Numbered from the stretch's first letter, positions 24,921 through 34,595 are shown. The stretch is DNA of 64,000 nucleotides from Actinopolyspora halophila DSM 43834 (GCF_000371785.1 NZ_AQUI01000002.1:4637352-4701351); one strand, 5' to 3'. Numbers and translations: made by a program. The notes: generated by a model not told the origin, from the letters alone.

Positions 24921-25926
24921 GGTTGGCTATCCTCGCAGATCGCGCACGGGAGGGCACTCCACCCCTTTCCACGGAGGCCACGGCGACCGCGAACAGCGCC
25001 AGACAGATCCCCACCACGGTGCCCACGTCCACGTGCGAACCGCTCACGGGCAGCAGGAGGTCCAACGCCAGCGCGCCGATCAACTGCCCGGAGACGATGC
25101 CCATGCTCAACAGCAGCACCCCGGTGTAGTGCACCAGGATCGCCGAGCCCGACACGACGAATATTCCGAGCAGTCCGCCGATGTACAACCAGGGTGTGGC
25201 GGGCCAGTCCACGGGGAAACCGTGCAGCACGATCTCCACTCCGAAGGCCACCAGCAGCGCGACCGTCCCCGTTCCGAAGTTCAGCGTGGCGGCCGACACC
25301 GCCGAGTCCGCCGTCTGCTTGACGAGACCGTTCATGGCCTGCTGCCAGGCCACCCCGGTGCCTGCGAGCACGGGAAGCAGCACCAACCAGCTCACATGGG
25401 CCACGCCCAGCCGGGCCGAGACGGCGACGACCACGGCCACCAGGGCCAGCACCGCACCGAGCACCCGCGGAACGGTCAGGTAGCGGGCCACTCCCGAACC
25501 GAGTCCCAGGCGGTCCACCACGAGCCCGCTGGCTACCTGCCCGCCGACCGCACCGACGGTGAACAGCGCGACGCCGAGCAGGCTGGCCGCCACGCTCTGA
25601 CTGAACACGAGAAAAGCGCCGCAGACGCCGCCGACGCACTGCCAGGGTCTGATCCCCGTACCTGCGCGGATGGTGCGTGCGAGCCTGCCGAAGCCACGAC
25701 GCGCGCTCGGTGTCACGGCCACCACGACGAGCAGCACCGTCAACCCGCCCCCGAAGGAAACCACCGAAGCGGCCAACGGGTCCCGCAGCTGGGTCCCCAG
25801 CGCACCGTTCACACGGGACTGCAGAGCCAGCAGGAATCCCACGGCGGCGGCCCCCAGCACACCGAAAACACGAGCGAGCAGTTCGGAACCGTGACTGTGG
25901 GGGCGAAGAACGGGCTCGGCACTCAC
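24901..25926 (-). CDS. DMT-superfamily (DUF606/YdcZ) transporter
   Basis: 341 aa from GTG 25926. Ten hydrophobic helices in two five-helix halves, each opening with a segment such as [29 protein letters not shown] and [27 protein letters not shown]. This internal duplication and the R/Q-x-x-x-N-G motif are typical of the DUF606 family. Substrate unknown. It is the first gene of a minus-strand operon with folD and DUF3017, overlapping folD by 20 bp. Confidence 0.85.
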   Translation of the reverse strand: MSAEPVLRPHSHGSELLARVFGVLGAAAVGFLLALQSRVNGALGTQLRDPLAASVVSFGGGLTVLLVVVAVTPSARRGFGRLARTIRAGTGIRPWQCVGGVCGAFLVFSQSVAASLLGVALFTVGAVGGQVASGLVVDRLGLGSGVARYLTVPRVLGAVLALVAVVVAVSARLGVAHVSWLVLLPVLAGTGVAWQQAMNGLVKQTADSAVSAATLNFGTGTVALLVAFGVEIVLHGFPVDWPATPWLYIGGLLGIFVVSGSAILVHYTGVLLLSMGIVSGQLIGALALDLLLPVSGSHVDVGTVVGICLALFAVAVASVERGGVPSRARSARIANRERHDS

Positions 25927-26234
25927 GCGACGACCGTAACGACTCACACCCCCTCCGACCGCGCGGTTGTGACGGATCTGCCAACCGCTCCGCGCGGCGA
26001 ATCCCGAGCCGACTCGCGCGACTCCCCGATCGAGCGATAACGACCGCGAAGGGGTGTCCCGCCGAGCCTGCACTGGGCAGAGTGTGCCACGAAACCTCGT
26101 CCGGCCCGCGCGAGGTCCGATTCGTTTCGACCAGCGGAAACCCGAAAGCCGGGCGACGTCTCCGGGCGTCGATCGAGTAACGTCAGTGTGGGGTGGAGTC
26201 GGAGGGCCCGGTTGAGAGGGGGAGGATGACACCC

Positions 26235-28994
26235 ATGTCGCGCCCGACAGCGATCAGCCCGGAAGAGCAGGAACAGATAGCACGCAGGATCGGGGTCCTG
26301 CTGCTGCAGGAGGCACCCGAGGACTGGCAACAGGTTACCGTGGAGTACCGCGCCACGGGTGAGTATCACGACCTGCTCGCGGAAGTGACCCTGCAGGACG
26401 GCGATAGCCGAGCATGGGAGCCGCCGGAGGAGCTGAACGGAATTTTCGAGCACCTCCGTGAGGGCATGTACAGGCCCGACGTCGGCACATGGCTCAGCGC
26501 GCTGTACACAGTGGAGCGCCCGTCGAGCTACCGCATCGACATCAACTTCGACGAGGAACCGCAGTGGCAGCAACCGCTGCCTCCCGAGGCCTACGCCGAG
26601 GAGCTGCGCCGCTACCCGCGTTCCGAGGACAACGTCCCGGACTGGATGAGCGCGCGGCTGACGAGCACGCAGTCGTCGGACGACGCCCTGCCGGTTCGGG
26701 AACCCCGCCGTCCGGAAGCCGAGCTGCCGGGACAGCCCGAACCGCACGAGGGCGTCCCCGCAGCCGAGGAAGCCGCGGGACCCCGACTGACCACGGCACG
26801 CGTGTTCGACGACGCGGACGAGCGGGGACGTCCACTCGTCCAGGGCCGCCCTCCGCTCTCCCCGCAGGAGAACGAACCGCTGCTGCGCTATCTCGAGAGC
26901 GCCCCCGTGGTGCTTCCCGCGGAGAGCTACGGACCGGATCGACTGGATCCGAACCGGCCCGAGGCCGTCCCGGACAGTTGGCACAGCGACGGAACCTGGC
27001 TTTGGCCGGGCGCCGTTCCCTACTACCTGGCGCAGTACGGCATGCCGCCGCAGCCCGAACTGGTCCAGCACATCCGCTCCGCGAGTTTCACGGTCGTCGA
27101 ACTCGATCCCGCCGTGCGAGAAGCCGCCGAGAGGGCCGCTCGTGCCGCGGAGACCGCGGCAGAGGCCGAACACGCCGCGAACATCCCGGACACTCCCGAA
27201 GGACTTCCCCTCGGCGACGGCGCCGCCCTCGGTGAGACCGAAGCCGTCACGACGACCATGGCGGCCACCTCGGAGGAGGCAATTCCACATTCCGCCGAGC
27301 GACCGGACGAGGACGCTCCGGAGCACTCGGAGGAAGGCTTCCGGCAGGATCCGCTTTCCGAGACATCGGCTCGTTCGTACGATCCGCTCGCGGAGTCCCC
27401 GGAGGACCCCGTGTTCACCGCGGAAGAACCCCCCGAGCCGGAACCGTCCGCTCCGGACACCGACGATTCAACCACTGCCCAGGAGGAACCGCGTTCCTTC
27501 GACGAGGTCGTCGCGGCGTCCCGCCACGGACGCTCCGACGATCAGGAGGAGGACGCGGAAACGATCTTCGCGCAGCTGCGGGAACGGTTCGACGAGCTCG
27601 GGGTCCATCCCTCCGAGTACAGCCTCGGTCTCCGTTCGGAAGCGGTCAGGTCGCTGTTCGACGAAGGGGCCGACTGGGTCGTCACGGCCCCGAACGACGA
27701 CGAGGTGATGCGCTTCGTCCGCCCCGACCAGGCCTGCGCCTATCTGCTCGGCAGCCTGCTGCTCGACGGCTCCGTGGACTCCGGAACCGTTCCTCCCCCG
27801 TCCGATTCGGACGTCGCCGAAGAGCCCGCTGTCCAGGACGAGGCGCGTCCCTTCCTCGCGGAGGAACCGCTCGAAACCCCCGAGGTCGCCACCGAGACGC
27901 GGGACGCGGCGTCCACCGAGGGCAGCGGACAAGCGGAGGTGCCTCTCACCGAATCCCCCTTGGGAGAGCTGCCCAGGCGGCGCGGCGCCACCGGCGCGGA
28001 GCCGCCGGCCAACGACTCCGGGGGGAACTTCCTGTTCGCGGCCACCGAAAGCCGTGACGACGCGCCGGAGAACTCCGGCGAACCGGAACCCTCTCCCGTC
28101 ACTGCCGGAAACGACTCCGGAGTTCCCGCGGGCCCTTCCGCCGAGGAGGTCTCACCCGACGGGCAGCAGTCCGTCCCCTCCGAGCCGGGCCCCTTGTCGG
28201 AGCGGGCTCCTGAGCAGGCCCCCGAGCAGGAGATCGATTCGGCGGGCACTCCCCCACCCGGACAGATGCCGCCTCCGTTGCCGAAGCGGCCTCCTCGTTC
28301 CGAGCAGCCGGGGGCTTCCGAGCAACCCGCTCCCGGTCAGGCCGCTCAGCAACCTCCGGCCGCCCCGCCGCAAGCCGCTCCCGGGGCGGACGGTCAGCAG
28401 CCTCCGGGAGTGCCCCCGGCCGCACGACCGGGAGGAGCCGCGCCACAACCGCCCCCGCGCCCACCGCACCCGAACGCACCGGGCGTTCCCGGACAGCCAC
28501 AGCCGGGACCGGGTGCGCAGGGGCCCGCTCCGGGGCCGGCCCAACCACCGCAGAACGGGCAACAGCCCCCGATGGGCCAGCCCCAGCAGGGAGCTCCCTC
28601 CGCACCACAGCCGCCTCGCCCCGGCGGTGAGCAGCCCATTCAGCCGCTCCGGGGCGAACCGCCGCTGACGTTGTACCGCAGCAGGCAGAACATGATGTTG
28701 CAGCCGGGTGCCGAGGTGGACCGCTTCGGTGATCCGGACGGCAACGTCATGTACGCGATCCGCACTCCGTACAACCAGCGTTCACTGCCGCCGCAGTGGG
28801 CGAGCCGGAACTACTTCGCCTACCGCGTGCAGCGTCCCGTGCAAGTGCTGTGCGGCACGGCGGTTCCGTGGTTCGAACAGCCCGGGGGCGGCACCGCCTA
28901 CGTGCTGCCCGCCTCGATCAACGAGCTGCTCGCCGACGGCACTCTGGTGACGTTGAACGGCAATGAGGTGATGCGGCCTCCGATGGAGGGCTGA
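26235..28994 (+). CDS. TNT-domain NAD glycohydrolase toxin with N-terminal YezG-like domain
   Basis: 919 aa from ATG 26235, 9 bases after GGGAGG; an in-frame ATG at 26226 is too close to that site. Domains in order: about 8-125, a YezG/DUF600-like immunity-type domain (APEDWQQVTVEYRATGEYHD); 185-290, a module ending in YYLAQYGMPPQPELVQHIR; a long acidic linker; 440-515, ETIFAQLRERFDELGVHPSEY through AYLLGSLLLDG; a Pro/Gln-rich stretch (about 640-800); and a C-terminal TNT domain (805-919) with LYRSR, EVDRFG, TPYNQRSLPP and the conserved Gln in WFEQPGGGTAYVLP. TNT enzymes hydrolyse NAD+. No signal peptide is seen, so export would need a specialised route. Architecture is known in actinobacteria; the role here is inferred. 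Confidence 0.82.
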   Translation: MSRPTAISPEEQEQIARRIGVLLLQEAPEDWQQVTVEYRATGEYHDLLAEVTLQDGDSRAWEPPEELNGIFEHLREGMYRPDVGTWLSALYTVERPSSYRIDINFDEEPQWQQPLPPEAYAEELRRYPRSEDNVPDWMSARLTSTQSSDDALPVREPRRPEAELPGQPEPHEGVPAAEEAAGPRLTTARVFDDADERGRPLVQGRPPLSPQENEPLLRYLESAPVVLPAESYGPDRLDPNRPEAVPDSWHSDGTWLWPGAVPYYLAQYGMPPQPELVQHIRSASFTVVELDPAVREAAERAARAAETAAEAEHAANIPDTPEGLPLGDGAALGETEAVTTTMAATSEEAIPHSAERPDEDAPEHSEEGFRQDPLSETSARSYDPLAESPEDPVFTAEEPPEPEPSAPDTDDSTTAQEEPRSFDEVVAASRHGRSDDQEEDAETIFAQLRERFDELGVHPSEYSLGLRSEAVRSLFDEGADWVVTAPNDDEVMRFVRPDQACAYLLGSLLLDGSVDSGTVPPPSDSDVAEEPAVQDEARPFLAEEPLETPEVATETRDAASTEGSGQAEVPLTESPLGELPRRRGATGAEPPANDSGGNFLFAATESRDDAPENSGEPEPSPVTAGNDSGVPAGPSAEEVSPDGQQSVPSEPGPLSERAPEQAPEQEIDSAGTPPPGQMPPPLPKRPPRSEQPGASEQPAPGQAAQQPPAAPPQAAPGADGQQPPGVPPAARPGGAAPQPPPRPPHPNAPGVPGQPQPGPGAQGPAPGPAQPPQNGQQPPMGQPQQGAPSAPQPPRPGGEQPIQPLRGEPPLTLYRSRQNMMLQPGAEVDRFGDPDGNVMYAIRTPYNQRSLPPQWASRNYFAYRVQRPVQVLCGTAVPWFEQPGGGTAYVLPASINELLADGTLVTLNGNEVMRPPMEG

Positions 28995-29003
28995 TCAGAA
29001 AAC

Positions 29004-29053
29004 CGCTGCGCGCGGCCGCGGGACGGGCTTGCGCTCCGCGACCGCGCGCAGCG
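29004..29053 (+). terminator. Hairpin terminator of the TNT gene
   Basis: An 18-bp stem with one mismatch (29004-29021 with 29036-29053, outer arm CGCTGCGCGCGG) starts 9 bp after the stop codon. No U tract follows. Confidence 0.7.
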
Positions 29054-29154
29054 TCCTCTCGGACTGCGCACCGGGTGTTTCGCGCGGAACCTCCGAAGCG
29101 CTCCGCCCCGAAGCAGGCGCTTACGGGCCCGAGCAGGACGAGAAGATCCGGTGC

Positions 29155-29241
29155 GTGAGTCGGCTGCGTCGCGAAGCCGGGCCGCTCGCCACGTAGGCCG
29201 CTACTCACCAGCGGCCCAACACTCCCAAGGCGCCGACTCAC
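29155..29241. repeat. Structured intergenic repeat, copy 2a
   Basis: Outer stem GTGAGTCGGC (29155-29164) pairs perfectly with 29232-29241; inner stem GGGCCGCT (29179-29186) pairs with AGCGGCCC (29210-29217); the apex holds GTAGGCCGCTAC, which itself can fold. The stem sequences differ entirely from copy 2b 100 bp away, but the layout and apex are the same. Confidence 0.75.
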
Positions 29242-29336
29242 GTGCCGGCTGACAGGCCATCTACGCCAATCGACCCGCCGAAAAAGTCTCCACTCCAGCG
29301 CAGGCGCTTTGAGCCTACGCAGCCAGCGCCGCCGCG

Positions 29337-29433
29337 GGTTCTCTCGTGGTGCTCTCGCAGGCAAGGCCCGACATTGTGTAGGCCGCTACCCGATGTCGGG
29401 CCTCGCCTTCAGCGAGAGCCCGCGAGAGGTTCC
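29337..29433. repeat. Structured intergenic repeat, copy 2b
   Basis: Outer stem CTCTCG...GCTCTCGC (29341-29358) pairs with GCGAGAGC...CGAGAG (29412-29429); inner stem AGGCCCGACAT (29364-29374) pairs perfectly with 29393-29403; apex GTAG-GCCG-CTAC at 29378-29389. It is preceded by the module GCTTTGAGCCTACGCAG shared with other copies. It fills the convergent gap between the TNT and universal stress protein genes. Confidence 0.8.
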
Positions 29434-29479
29434 GCCACGCAACCATCCAAGCAAAAGGCACCGCCGACTCTCTTCCCCC

Positions 29480-29950
29480 TCAGGGAACGACAACCACCGG
29501 CCGCACCGCCTCGACCACCAACGTCGCGGGAACGGTTCCGAGCAGTCCGCCGCGTCTGCGGGAACGGCCGACGACGATGAGGTCGGAGCGGTACTCCTCG
29601 GCCACCTGCTCCAGTCCCACGGCCGGATCTCCCCGGTGGTGGACGAAATCCCAGTCGATGTCGACCCATTTCAGGTGGGTGACCAGTTCCTGTTTCAGAT
29701 CGGCCACGAGGCTCTCGGCGGCCTCACTGGCCACTGCCACGCCCATCGGTGACCAGTAGGCCACTCCCCCGACGGCTTCTACATAGACGAGCACCAGACG
29801 AGACCGCTCGCGCCGAGCGAGGCCCGCCGCCCATGCCGCGGCATGAAAACTGGCCGGGCTACCGTCCATCCCTACGACGATACCGCCCAGCCCGTCTTTG
29901 CCGATCTCGAAACTCGGCTCCGTGTGATCCATGGAGTCGTTTTCGGCCAC
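29480..29950 (-). CDS. Universal stress protein (UspA family)
   Basis: 156 aa from GTG 29950 (ATG 29932 is an alternative without a ribosome binding site). Begins GGIVVGMDGSPASFHAAAWAAGLA, the UspA nucleotide-binding strand, and ends with VVGRSRRRGGLLGTVPATLVVEAVRPVVVVP, a variant of the G-x2-G-x9-G-[ST] ATP motif. Cytoplasmic stress-response proteins of this type bind ATP or cAMP; the specific role is unknown. Confidence 0.88.
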   Translation of the reverse strand: MAENDSMDHTEPSFEIGKDGLGGIVVGMDGSPASFHAAAWAAGLARRERSRLVLVYVEAVGGVAYWSPMGVAVASEAAESLVADLKQELVTHLKWVDIDWDFVHHRGDPAVGLEQVAEEYRSDLIVVGRSRRRGGLLGTVPATLVVEAVRPVVVVP

Positions 29951-30060
29951 GCCCGGATGGTAGCCCGCTCCCACATCCGAATCGTGCCGGTACGACATAC
30001 TCGACATTCGCCGCGTCGGACTGATCCTTCCGCCCGGGGTGTCGTGGGCACCCGGTCGAC

Positions 30061-30120
30061 GGAACCTCCCGCGAGCTCACGCCGCGGACACCCCGACACC
30101 GGGTAGTGACCGCGGCGGAG
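30061..30120. repeat. Truncated, diverged copy of the structured intergenic repeat
   Basis: GGAACCTCCCGCGAGCTCAC at 30061 followed by CCCCGACACCGGGTAGTGACC resembles one outer arm plus half of the centre of the family, in the orientation of copy 1. The other outer arm is missing. It is in a divergent, not convergent, gap. Confidence 0.45.
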
Positions 30121-30304
30121 ACGGGGAACGGGACGACCAGGCACACCCCGTAAAGCCGTGGCCGTCCCGCGCGGTGCGCGGAAAACGACACCGCCGACGC
30201 GCCTCCGTGAGCCCCGGACAGGCGGAACCCCGCACTTCCGGCCTCCGTCGCCGCGGAGACGACCGTCGTCCGCGCCGCACCCGGCACGGCGCGTTCCCCG
30301 TGCA

Positions 30305-30468
30305 GGTGGCCGACCCCCGACGTCGGCCACCGACTCGTTCGAACTCCTGTTCGAACGAGTCCAGTAAACCGCACCCGAACGCCCGGGTCAAGGCGATCAC
30401 TCGAACTGGTGATCGAATACCACGAAGCCCGATTCGAACATCACGAAATGACAACGAACTATTCGTGA
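30305..30468. promoter_or_regulatory. Four successive inverted repeats upstream of the NmrA-like gene
   Basis: GGTGGCCGAC (30305-30314)/30322-30331, a perfect 10-bp stem; GACTCGTTCGAAC (30332-30344)/30349-30361, a perfect 13-bp stem with a 4-nt loop; CGATCAC (30394-30400)/30409-30415; and TCACGAA (30441-30447)/30462-30468. TTCGAA- or TCGAAC-type half-sites recur through the last three. They lie within 220 bp upstream of the reductase gene and may be regulator-binding sites; the first two could also end transcription entering from the left. Confidence 0.55.
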
Positions 30469-30521
30469 CACCGTCCACAGCTGACTGAATCGGGGCAGCC
30501 GTACCGACGGGAGGACATCGA

Positions 30522-31439
30522 GTGGCCGAAAAGGACGAACACCTGGTGATCGGTTCCAGCGGTTTTCAGGGAGCCGCCGTGGCGCGGACACTGGTGGCGG
30601 AGGGCCACCGGGTTCGCGGTTTCGCACGGGGCACGGGCACACCAGCTCCGCGAGCTCCCGAGCTGGTAACCGTCCACGGCGATCTGGCCGATCCGGACAG
30701 CCTCCGCGAGGCATTCCGCGACGTCACCCACGCCGCGGTGCAACTTCCGCTGCACTTCGACGCACGACTGATCGAGACCTACGCGCACAACGTCGTCGCA
30801 GCCGCCCGCGAGGCGAACGTCCGCCGGCTGGTCTACAACACCAACACACCGGTGCCGGACACCGACACCTCGTACGCGGCCTACGACACCAGGCGGATCG
30901 CGGAGGCGATTCTCCGCGACAGTGGACTACCCGTGGTCGTGCTGCGTCCGCCGGTGTACCTGGACAACCTCTTCAGCCCCTGGAACGGCCCCGAGCTGGC
31001 CGGGGACGGCGTGCTGTCCTACCCGCTGCCCGCCGACCTGCGGGTCTCCTGGCTGTCCCACGACGACCTCGCCGCGGCCACGGTCGCCGCGCTGCACCGG
31101 GAGGGTCTGGAGGACACCACGCTGCGCATCGGCGGACCGGAAGCGGTCACCGGCGCCGAGCTCGCCGCGGAGTTCTCCCGCGGGATGGGCAGGCCGATCG
31201 TCTTCCGGCCGCAGGAGGTCGACGAGTTCGAGAGCAGGCTCGGCCGGGTGCTGGGGCCGGAGGCCGCTTCCGGCGTCGGCGGTATCTACCGCTGGCTGAG
31301 CGGGGAACCGGATGCGGAGTTGTTCGTCGCCGATCACGACACCGTGCGGCGCGAGCTCGGGATCATCACGACACCGATCGCGCGGTGGGTCGCCGCCCAG
31401 CCCTGGCACATCTGGCTCCGGGGGACCGACACCACCTGA
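30522..31439 (+). CDS. NmrA-like NAD(P)-binding reductase
   Basis: 305 aa from GTG 30522 with GGGAGG upstream. Atypical SDR/NmrA fold: LVIGSSGFQGAAVARTLVAEGH (cofactor site), VTVHGDLADPDSL, AAAREANVRRLVYNTNTPVP, YAAYDTRRIAEAILRDSGLPVVVLRPPVYLDN, then SHDDLAAATVAALHRE. The YxxxK-like Tyr-Asp-Thr-Arg replaces the catalytic Lys with Arg, as in NmrA-type redox sensors, so it may be a regulator or a reductase. Multiple palindromes upstream suggest dedicated regulation. Confidence 0.82.
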   Translation: MAEKDEHLVIGSSGFQGAAVARTLVAEGHRVRGFARGTGTPAPRAPELVTVHGDLADPDSLREAFRDVTHAAVQLPLHFDARLIETYAHNVVAAAREANVRRLVYNTNTPVPDTDTSYAAYDTRRIAEAILRDSGLPVVVLRPPVYLDNLFSPWNGPELAGDGVLSYPLPADLRVSWLSHDDLAAATVAALHREGLEDTTLRIGGPEAVTGAELAAEFSRGMGRPIVFRPQEVDEFESRLGRVLGPEAASGVGGIYRWLSGEPDAELFVADHDTVRRELGIITTPIARWVAAQPWHIWLRGTDTT

Positions 31440-31501
31440 CAACAGCGCTCTTGATCCCGGCAAGTCCCGGCTCTGTCGGAGGTGGATGCGAAAGTAGCTT
31501 C

Positions 31502-32299
31502 ATGATCGCCCCGGAACAACGACGCGAGCACATGACCCAGAACCTGGCCCACCACATGGGCACCTCACTGGCCGAACGAATCACGGCGTTCGCACACACC
31601 GGGGTCAAGATGTGCTCGAACAGCGACATCGGCGAACCACTGGGCCTCTCCCGCTTCGGTGGCGACGCGTTGCTACCCCCGGGCACCGGATGGCCGTACG
31701 ATTACAAGCTCCCGGAAATCCCGCTCGAGCTGGCCATGGTCGTCGACCTCACGGTCGTCGGCCCGATGCATCCCGACGGACTACTACCCCACCACGGCGT
31801 ACTCAACTTCTTCGCCAGGTCGGATTATGGTGGTGCCAAGGTGATACACGCGGATCCCGCGACCGCCGTGACAACCTCCCCACCCGAAGGCACCAAACGT
31901 CACGCGGAAGAAGCACTGAACGGACGCACCGTTCTCACGGCTCCGGGCGACGAGGATCTCGAAAGGCTGGCGCCGGATCTGGCACAGGAACTCGAGGACC
32001 TGTACTCGAGCGGCCGGATAGCGGAGGACTACACGCACAAGTCAATCGCCGAGAGCGACAGCGGCGACCCGGAAAAGGACGAGCGGTTCTTCAGCCACCT
32101 GATGGGCGGCTTGCCGAACTGGCAACAGAGTACGATGTTCCACGGCCCCGAAAAAGTGCATCTGCTACTCGAACTGAGAGGCGGAAACCGGCACTTTGAC
32201 TTCGGCGGCCCCTCCAACTCCCTCTACATCGTCATCAAGGAACAGAATCTACGCGCGGGCGACTTCGACAAGGCTTATGGAATAACGCAGTGCGTCTGA
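31502..32299 (+). CDS. DUF1963 (YwqG-like) protein
   Basis: 265 aa from ATG 31502. Family traits: SRFGGDALLPPGTGWPYD, PLELAMVVDLTVVGP, GVLNFFARSDYG, and near the end HLLLELRGGNRHFDFGGPSNSLYIVIKEQNL. These YwqG-type proteins are cytosolic and of unknown function. The AT content is slightly higher than in neighbours. The start is not supported by a well-spaced ribosome binding site (GGAGG is about 19 bases upstream). Confidence 0.8.
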   Translation: MIAPEQRREHMTQNLAHHMGTSLAERITAFAHTGVKMCSNSDIGEPLGLSRFGGDALLPPGTGWPYDYKLPEIPLELAMVVDLTVVGPMHPDGLLPHHGVLNFFARSDYGGAKVIHADPATAVTTSPPEGTKRHAEEALNGRTVLTAPGDEDLERLAPDLAQELEDLYSSGRIAEDYTHKSIAESDSGDPEKDERFFSHLMGGLPNWQQSTMFHGPEKVHLLLELRGGNRHFDFGGPSNSLYIVIKEQNLRAGDFDKAYGITQCV

Positions 32300-32302
32300 C
32301 GA

Positions 32303-32337
32303 ATCGGCGGCGGTTCCCCGGTGGAGCCGCCGCCGAT
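32303..32337. terminator. Bidirectional hairpin terminator
   Basis: ATCGGCGGCGG (32303-32313) pairs perfectly with 32327-32337, between the convergent DUF1963 and purN-purH genes. Confidence 0.75.
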
Positions 32338-32375
32338 CCCGCGAGCAACCATCGCAAGGCGCACGGGAACTTCGT

Positions 32376-34595
32376 TCAGTGGGCGAAGTGCCTGTTTCCG
32401 GTCAGGTAGAGCGGAACCCCCGCGGCGGCGGCCGCCGCGCTCACTTCCTCGTCCCGCACCGAACCACCGGGCTGCACCACCGCGCGCACTCCGGCGTCCA
32501 GCAGCACCTGCAGCCCGTCCGGGAACGGGAAGAAGGCGTCCGAAGCGGCCACCGAACCGCTTACCCGGTCCCCGGAACGGGAGACCGCGAGCCTGGCCGC
32601 GTCGACACGGTTGACCTGCCCCATCCCGACACCGACCGTGGCGCCGTCGTCCGCGAGCAGAATCGCGTTCGACTTCACCGCTCGGCAGGTGTGCCAGGCG
32701 AAGGCCAGATCCCGCAGCGTGGCCTCGTCCACGGGTTCTCCGGCGACCAACGTCCAGTTGGCCGGGTCGTCCCCGGAGGCGTCGATCGCGTCGGCGCCCT
32801 GGACCAGCAGGCCACCCGAGATCGCGCGCATCTCGACCCGACCCTCGTGCGGCGGCTGAGCGGTCAGGATGCGCACGTTCTTCTTGCGCGTGAGCACTTC
32901 CAGAGCGCCCTCGGCATAGCCCGGAGCGACCACGACCTCGGTGAACACCTCGGCGATCTGCTCCGCCATCGGAACCGAGACCTCGCTGTTCGTGGCGATC
33001 ACGCCTCCGAAGGCACTGACCGGGTCGCACTCGTGCGCCTTGCGGTGGGCCTCGGCGACATCGCCGTCCGAGACCGCGATTCCGCAGGGATTGGTGTGCT
33101 TGACCACCGCGACGCAGGTCCGCTCGTGGTCGTGCGCTGCCCGCCAGGCCGCGTCGGCGTCCACGTAGTTGTTGTAGGACATCTCCTTGCCGTGCAGCTG
33201 CGCCGCCGCGGCGAGACCGGTTGCCTCCCCGCCCGAGACGTACAACGCGGCGGGCTGGTGCGGGTTCTCGCCGTAGCGCAGCGCGCTGCGCCGCTGCCAC
33301 GTCTCCCCCATCCAGCCGGGGAAGCTCTCCTCCTCCGGACTGTTGTTCCTGGTCATCCAGCTCGCGACGGCCACGTCGTAGGAGGCGGTGTGCCGGAACG
33401 CCTCCGCGGCCAGCTCGGCCCGCTCGGTGAAGTCGAAACCGCCGTCGCGGACTCGTTCCGCCACCCAGTCGTACTTGTTCGGTTCCACCACGACGGCCGT
33501 GCTCGCGTGGTTCTTGGCCGCCGCGCGCACCATGGCGGGACCACCGATGTCGATGTTCTCCACGATCTCGTCCGAATCGGCTCCGGACTCAACCGTCCGC
33601 GTGAACGGGTACAGGTTGACCACGAGCAGATCGAAGGCGGGAATGTCGAGCTCGCTCAACTGATCGACGTGTTCCCGCTTGCGCTGATCCGCCAGCAGCC
33701 CGGCGTGCACCCGGGGGTGGAGGGTCTTGACCCGACCGTCCAACGCCTCGGGGAAGCCCGTCACCTCCTCGACGGGAGTCACGGGGACGCCTGCTTCCGA
33801 GATCGTCCGGGCGGTGCCGCCGGTGGAGACGATCTCCACCCCGGCCGCGTGCAGTCCGGTGGCCAGCTCAAGCAGACCCGCCTTGTCCGAAACTCCGATC
33901 AACGCACGCCGCACCGGTCGCCGTTGTTGCGAGTTCGTGGTCACGCCGATACTCACCTTTCGTCCCCGCACGGTCCAGCCGTGCTCTGCCAGCCGTTCCA
34001 GCGTTCGCACCAGCGTCCGCCGTTCCTCGGCCTTGATTCTTTCGTGCAGAGTCCGCTCGTCGTCATCGGGAAGCACCTCGACCGCCTGCTGAGCCAGGAT
34101 CGGTCCGGTGTCCACCCCTTCGTCGACGACGAACAAGGTACAGCCGGTCACCCGGACGCCGTATTCCAGCGCGTCGCGGACACCGTGCATACCGGGGAAC
34201 GAGGGCAGCAGCGCGGGATGACTGTTCAGGTAACGCCCCCCGAAGCGGGCGAGGAAGTCGGGGCCGACGAGTTTCATGAAGCCGGCCGAGACCACCAGGT
34301 CCGGCTGGTGGGCAGCACACTCCTCGGCGAGAGCCCGGTCCCATTCCCGCCTGTTCGAATGATCCTTCAGCCGGCAGGTGAACGTGGGAACACCCGCGCG
34401 TTCGGCCCGTTCCGTACCGGTCGTACCCGTGCGATCCGCGCCCACCGCGACCACTCGCACCGGGTAGTTCGGGTCTTCGACGGCGTCCAGCAACGCCTGC
34501 AGCAGGCTGCCGGAACCGGACACCAGGACGACCACCCGCACGGGGTGGGACGGTCGAAAACTCCGGACGCCGGATTCCGCTTCCTCCGGCGACAC
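32376..34595 (-). CDS. purNH: Fused PurN-PurH: GAR transformylase, AICAR transformylase and IMP cyclohydrolase
   Basis: One continuous 739-aa frame. Residues about 18-216 are a complete Pur[32 protein letters not shown] with the catalytic Asn-His, [14 protein letters not shown], and the usual C-terminal [12 protein letters not shown]. Residues from about 218 are a complete Pur[28 protein letters not shown] (cyclohydrolase), then [27 protein letters not shown] (transformylase Lys-His), [10 protein letters not shown] and the C-terminal PGGSVRDEE. No stop lies between them. A GTG at 33944 with AGGTGA upstream could also start PurH alone. The protein would carry steps 3, 9 and 10 of purine synthesis, both transfers using 10-formyl-THF. 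Confidence 0.93.
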   Translation of the reverse strand: MSPEEAESGVRSFRPSHPVRVVVLVSGSGSLLQALLDAVEDPNYPVRVVAVGADRTGTTGTERAERAGVPTFTCRLKDHSNRREWDRALAEECAAHQPDLVVSAGFMKLVGPDFLARFGGRYLNSHPALLPSFPGMHGVRDALEYGVRVTGCTLFVVDEGVDTGPILAQQAVEVLPDDDERTLHERIKAEERRTLVRTLERLAEHGWTVRGRKVSIGVTTNSQQRRPVRRALIGVSDKAGLLELATGLHAAGVEIVSTGGTARTISEAGVPVTPVEEVTGFPEALDGRVKTLHPRVHAGLLADQRKREHVDQLSELDIPAFDLLVVNLYPFTRTVESGADSDEIVENIDIGGPAMVRAAAKNHASTAVVVEPNKYDWVAERVRDGGFDFTERAELAAEAFRHTASYDVAVASWMTRNNSPEEESFPGWMGETWQRRSALRYGENPHQPAALYVSGGEATGLAAAAQLHGKEMSYNNYVDADAAWRAAHDHERTCVAVVKHTNPCGIAVSDGDVAEAHRKAHECDPVSAFGGVIATNSEVSVPMAEQIAEVFTEVVVAPGYAEGALEVLTRKKNVRILTAQPPHEGRVEMRAISGGLLVQGADAIDASGDDPANWTLVAGEPVDEATLRDLAFAWHTCRAVKSNAILLADDGATVGVGMGQVNRVDAARLAVSRSGDRVSGSVAASDAFFPFPDGLQVLLDAGVRAVVQPGGSVRDEEVSAAAAAAGVPLYLTGNRHFAH

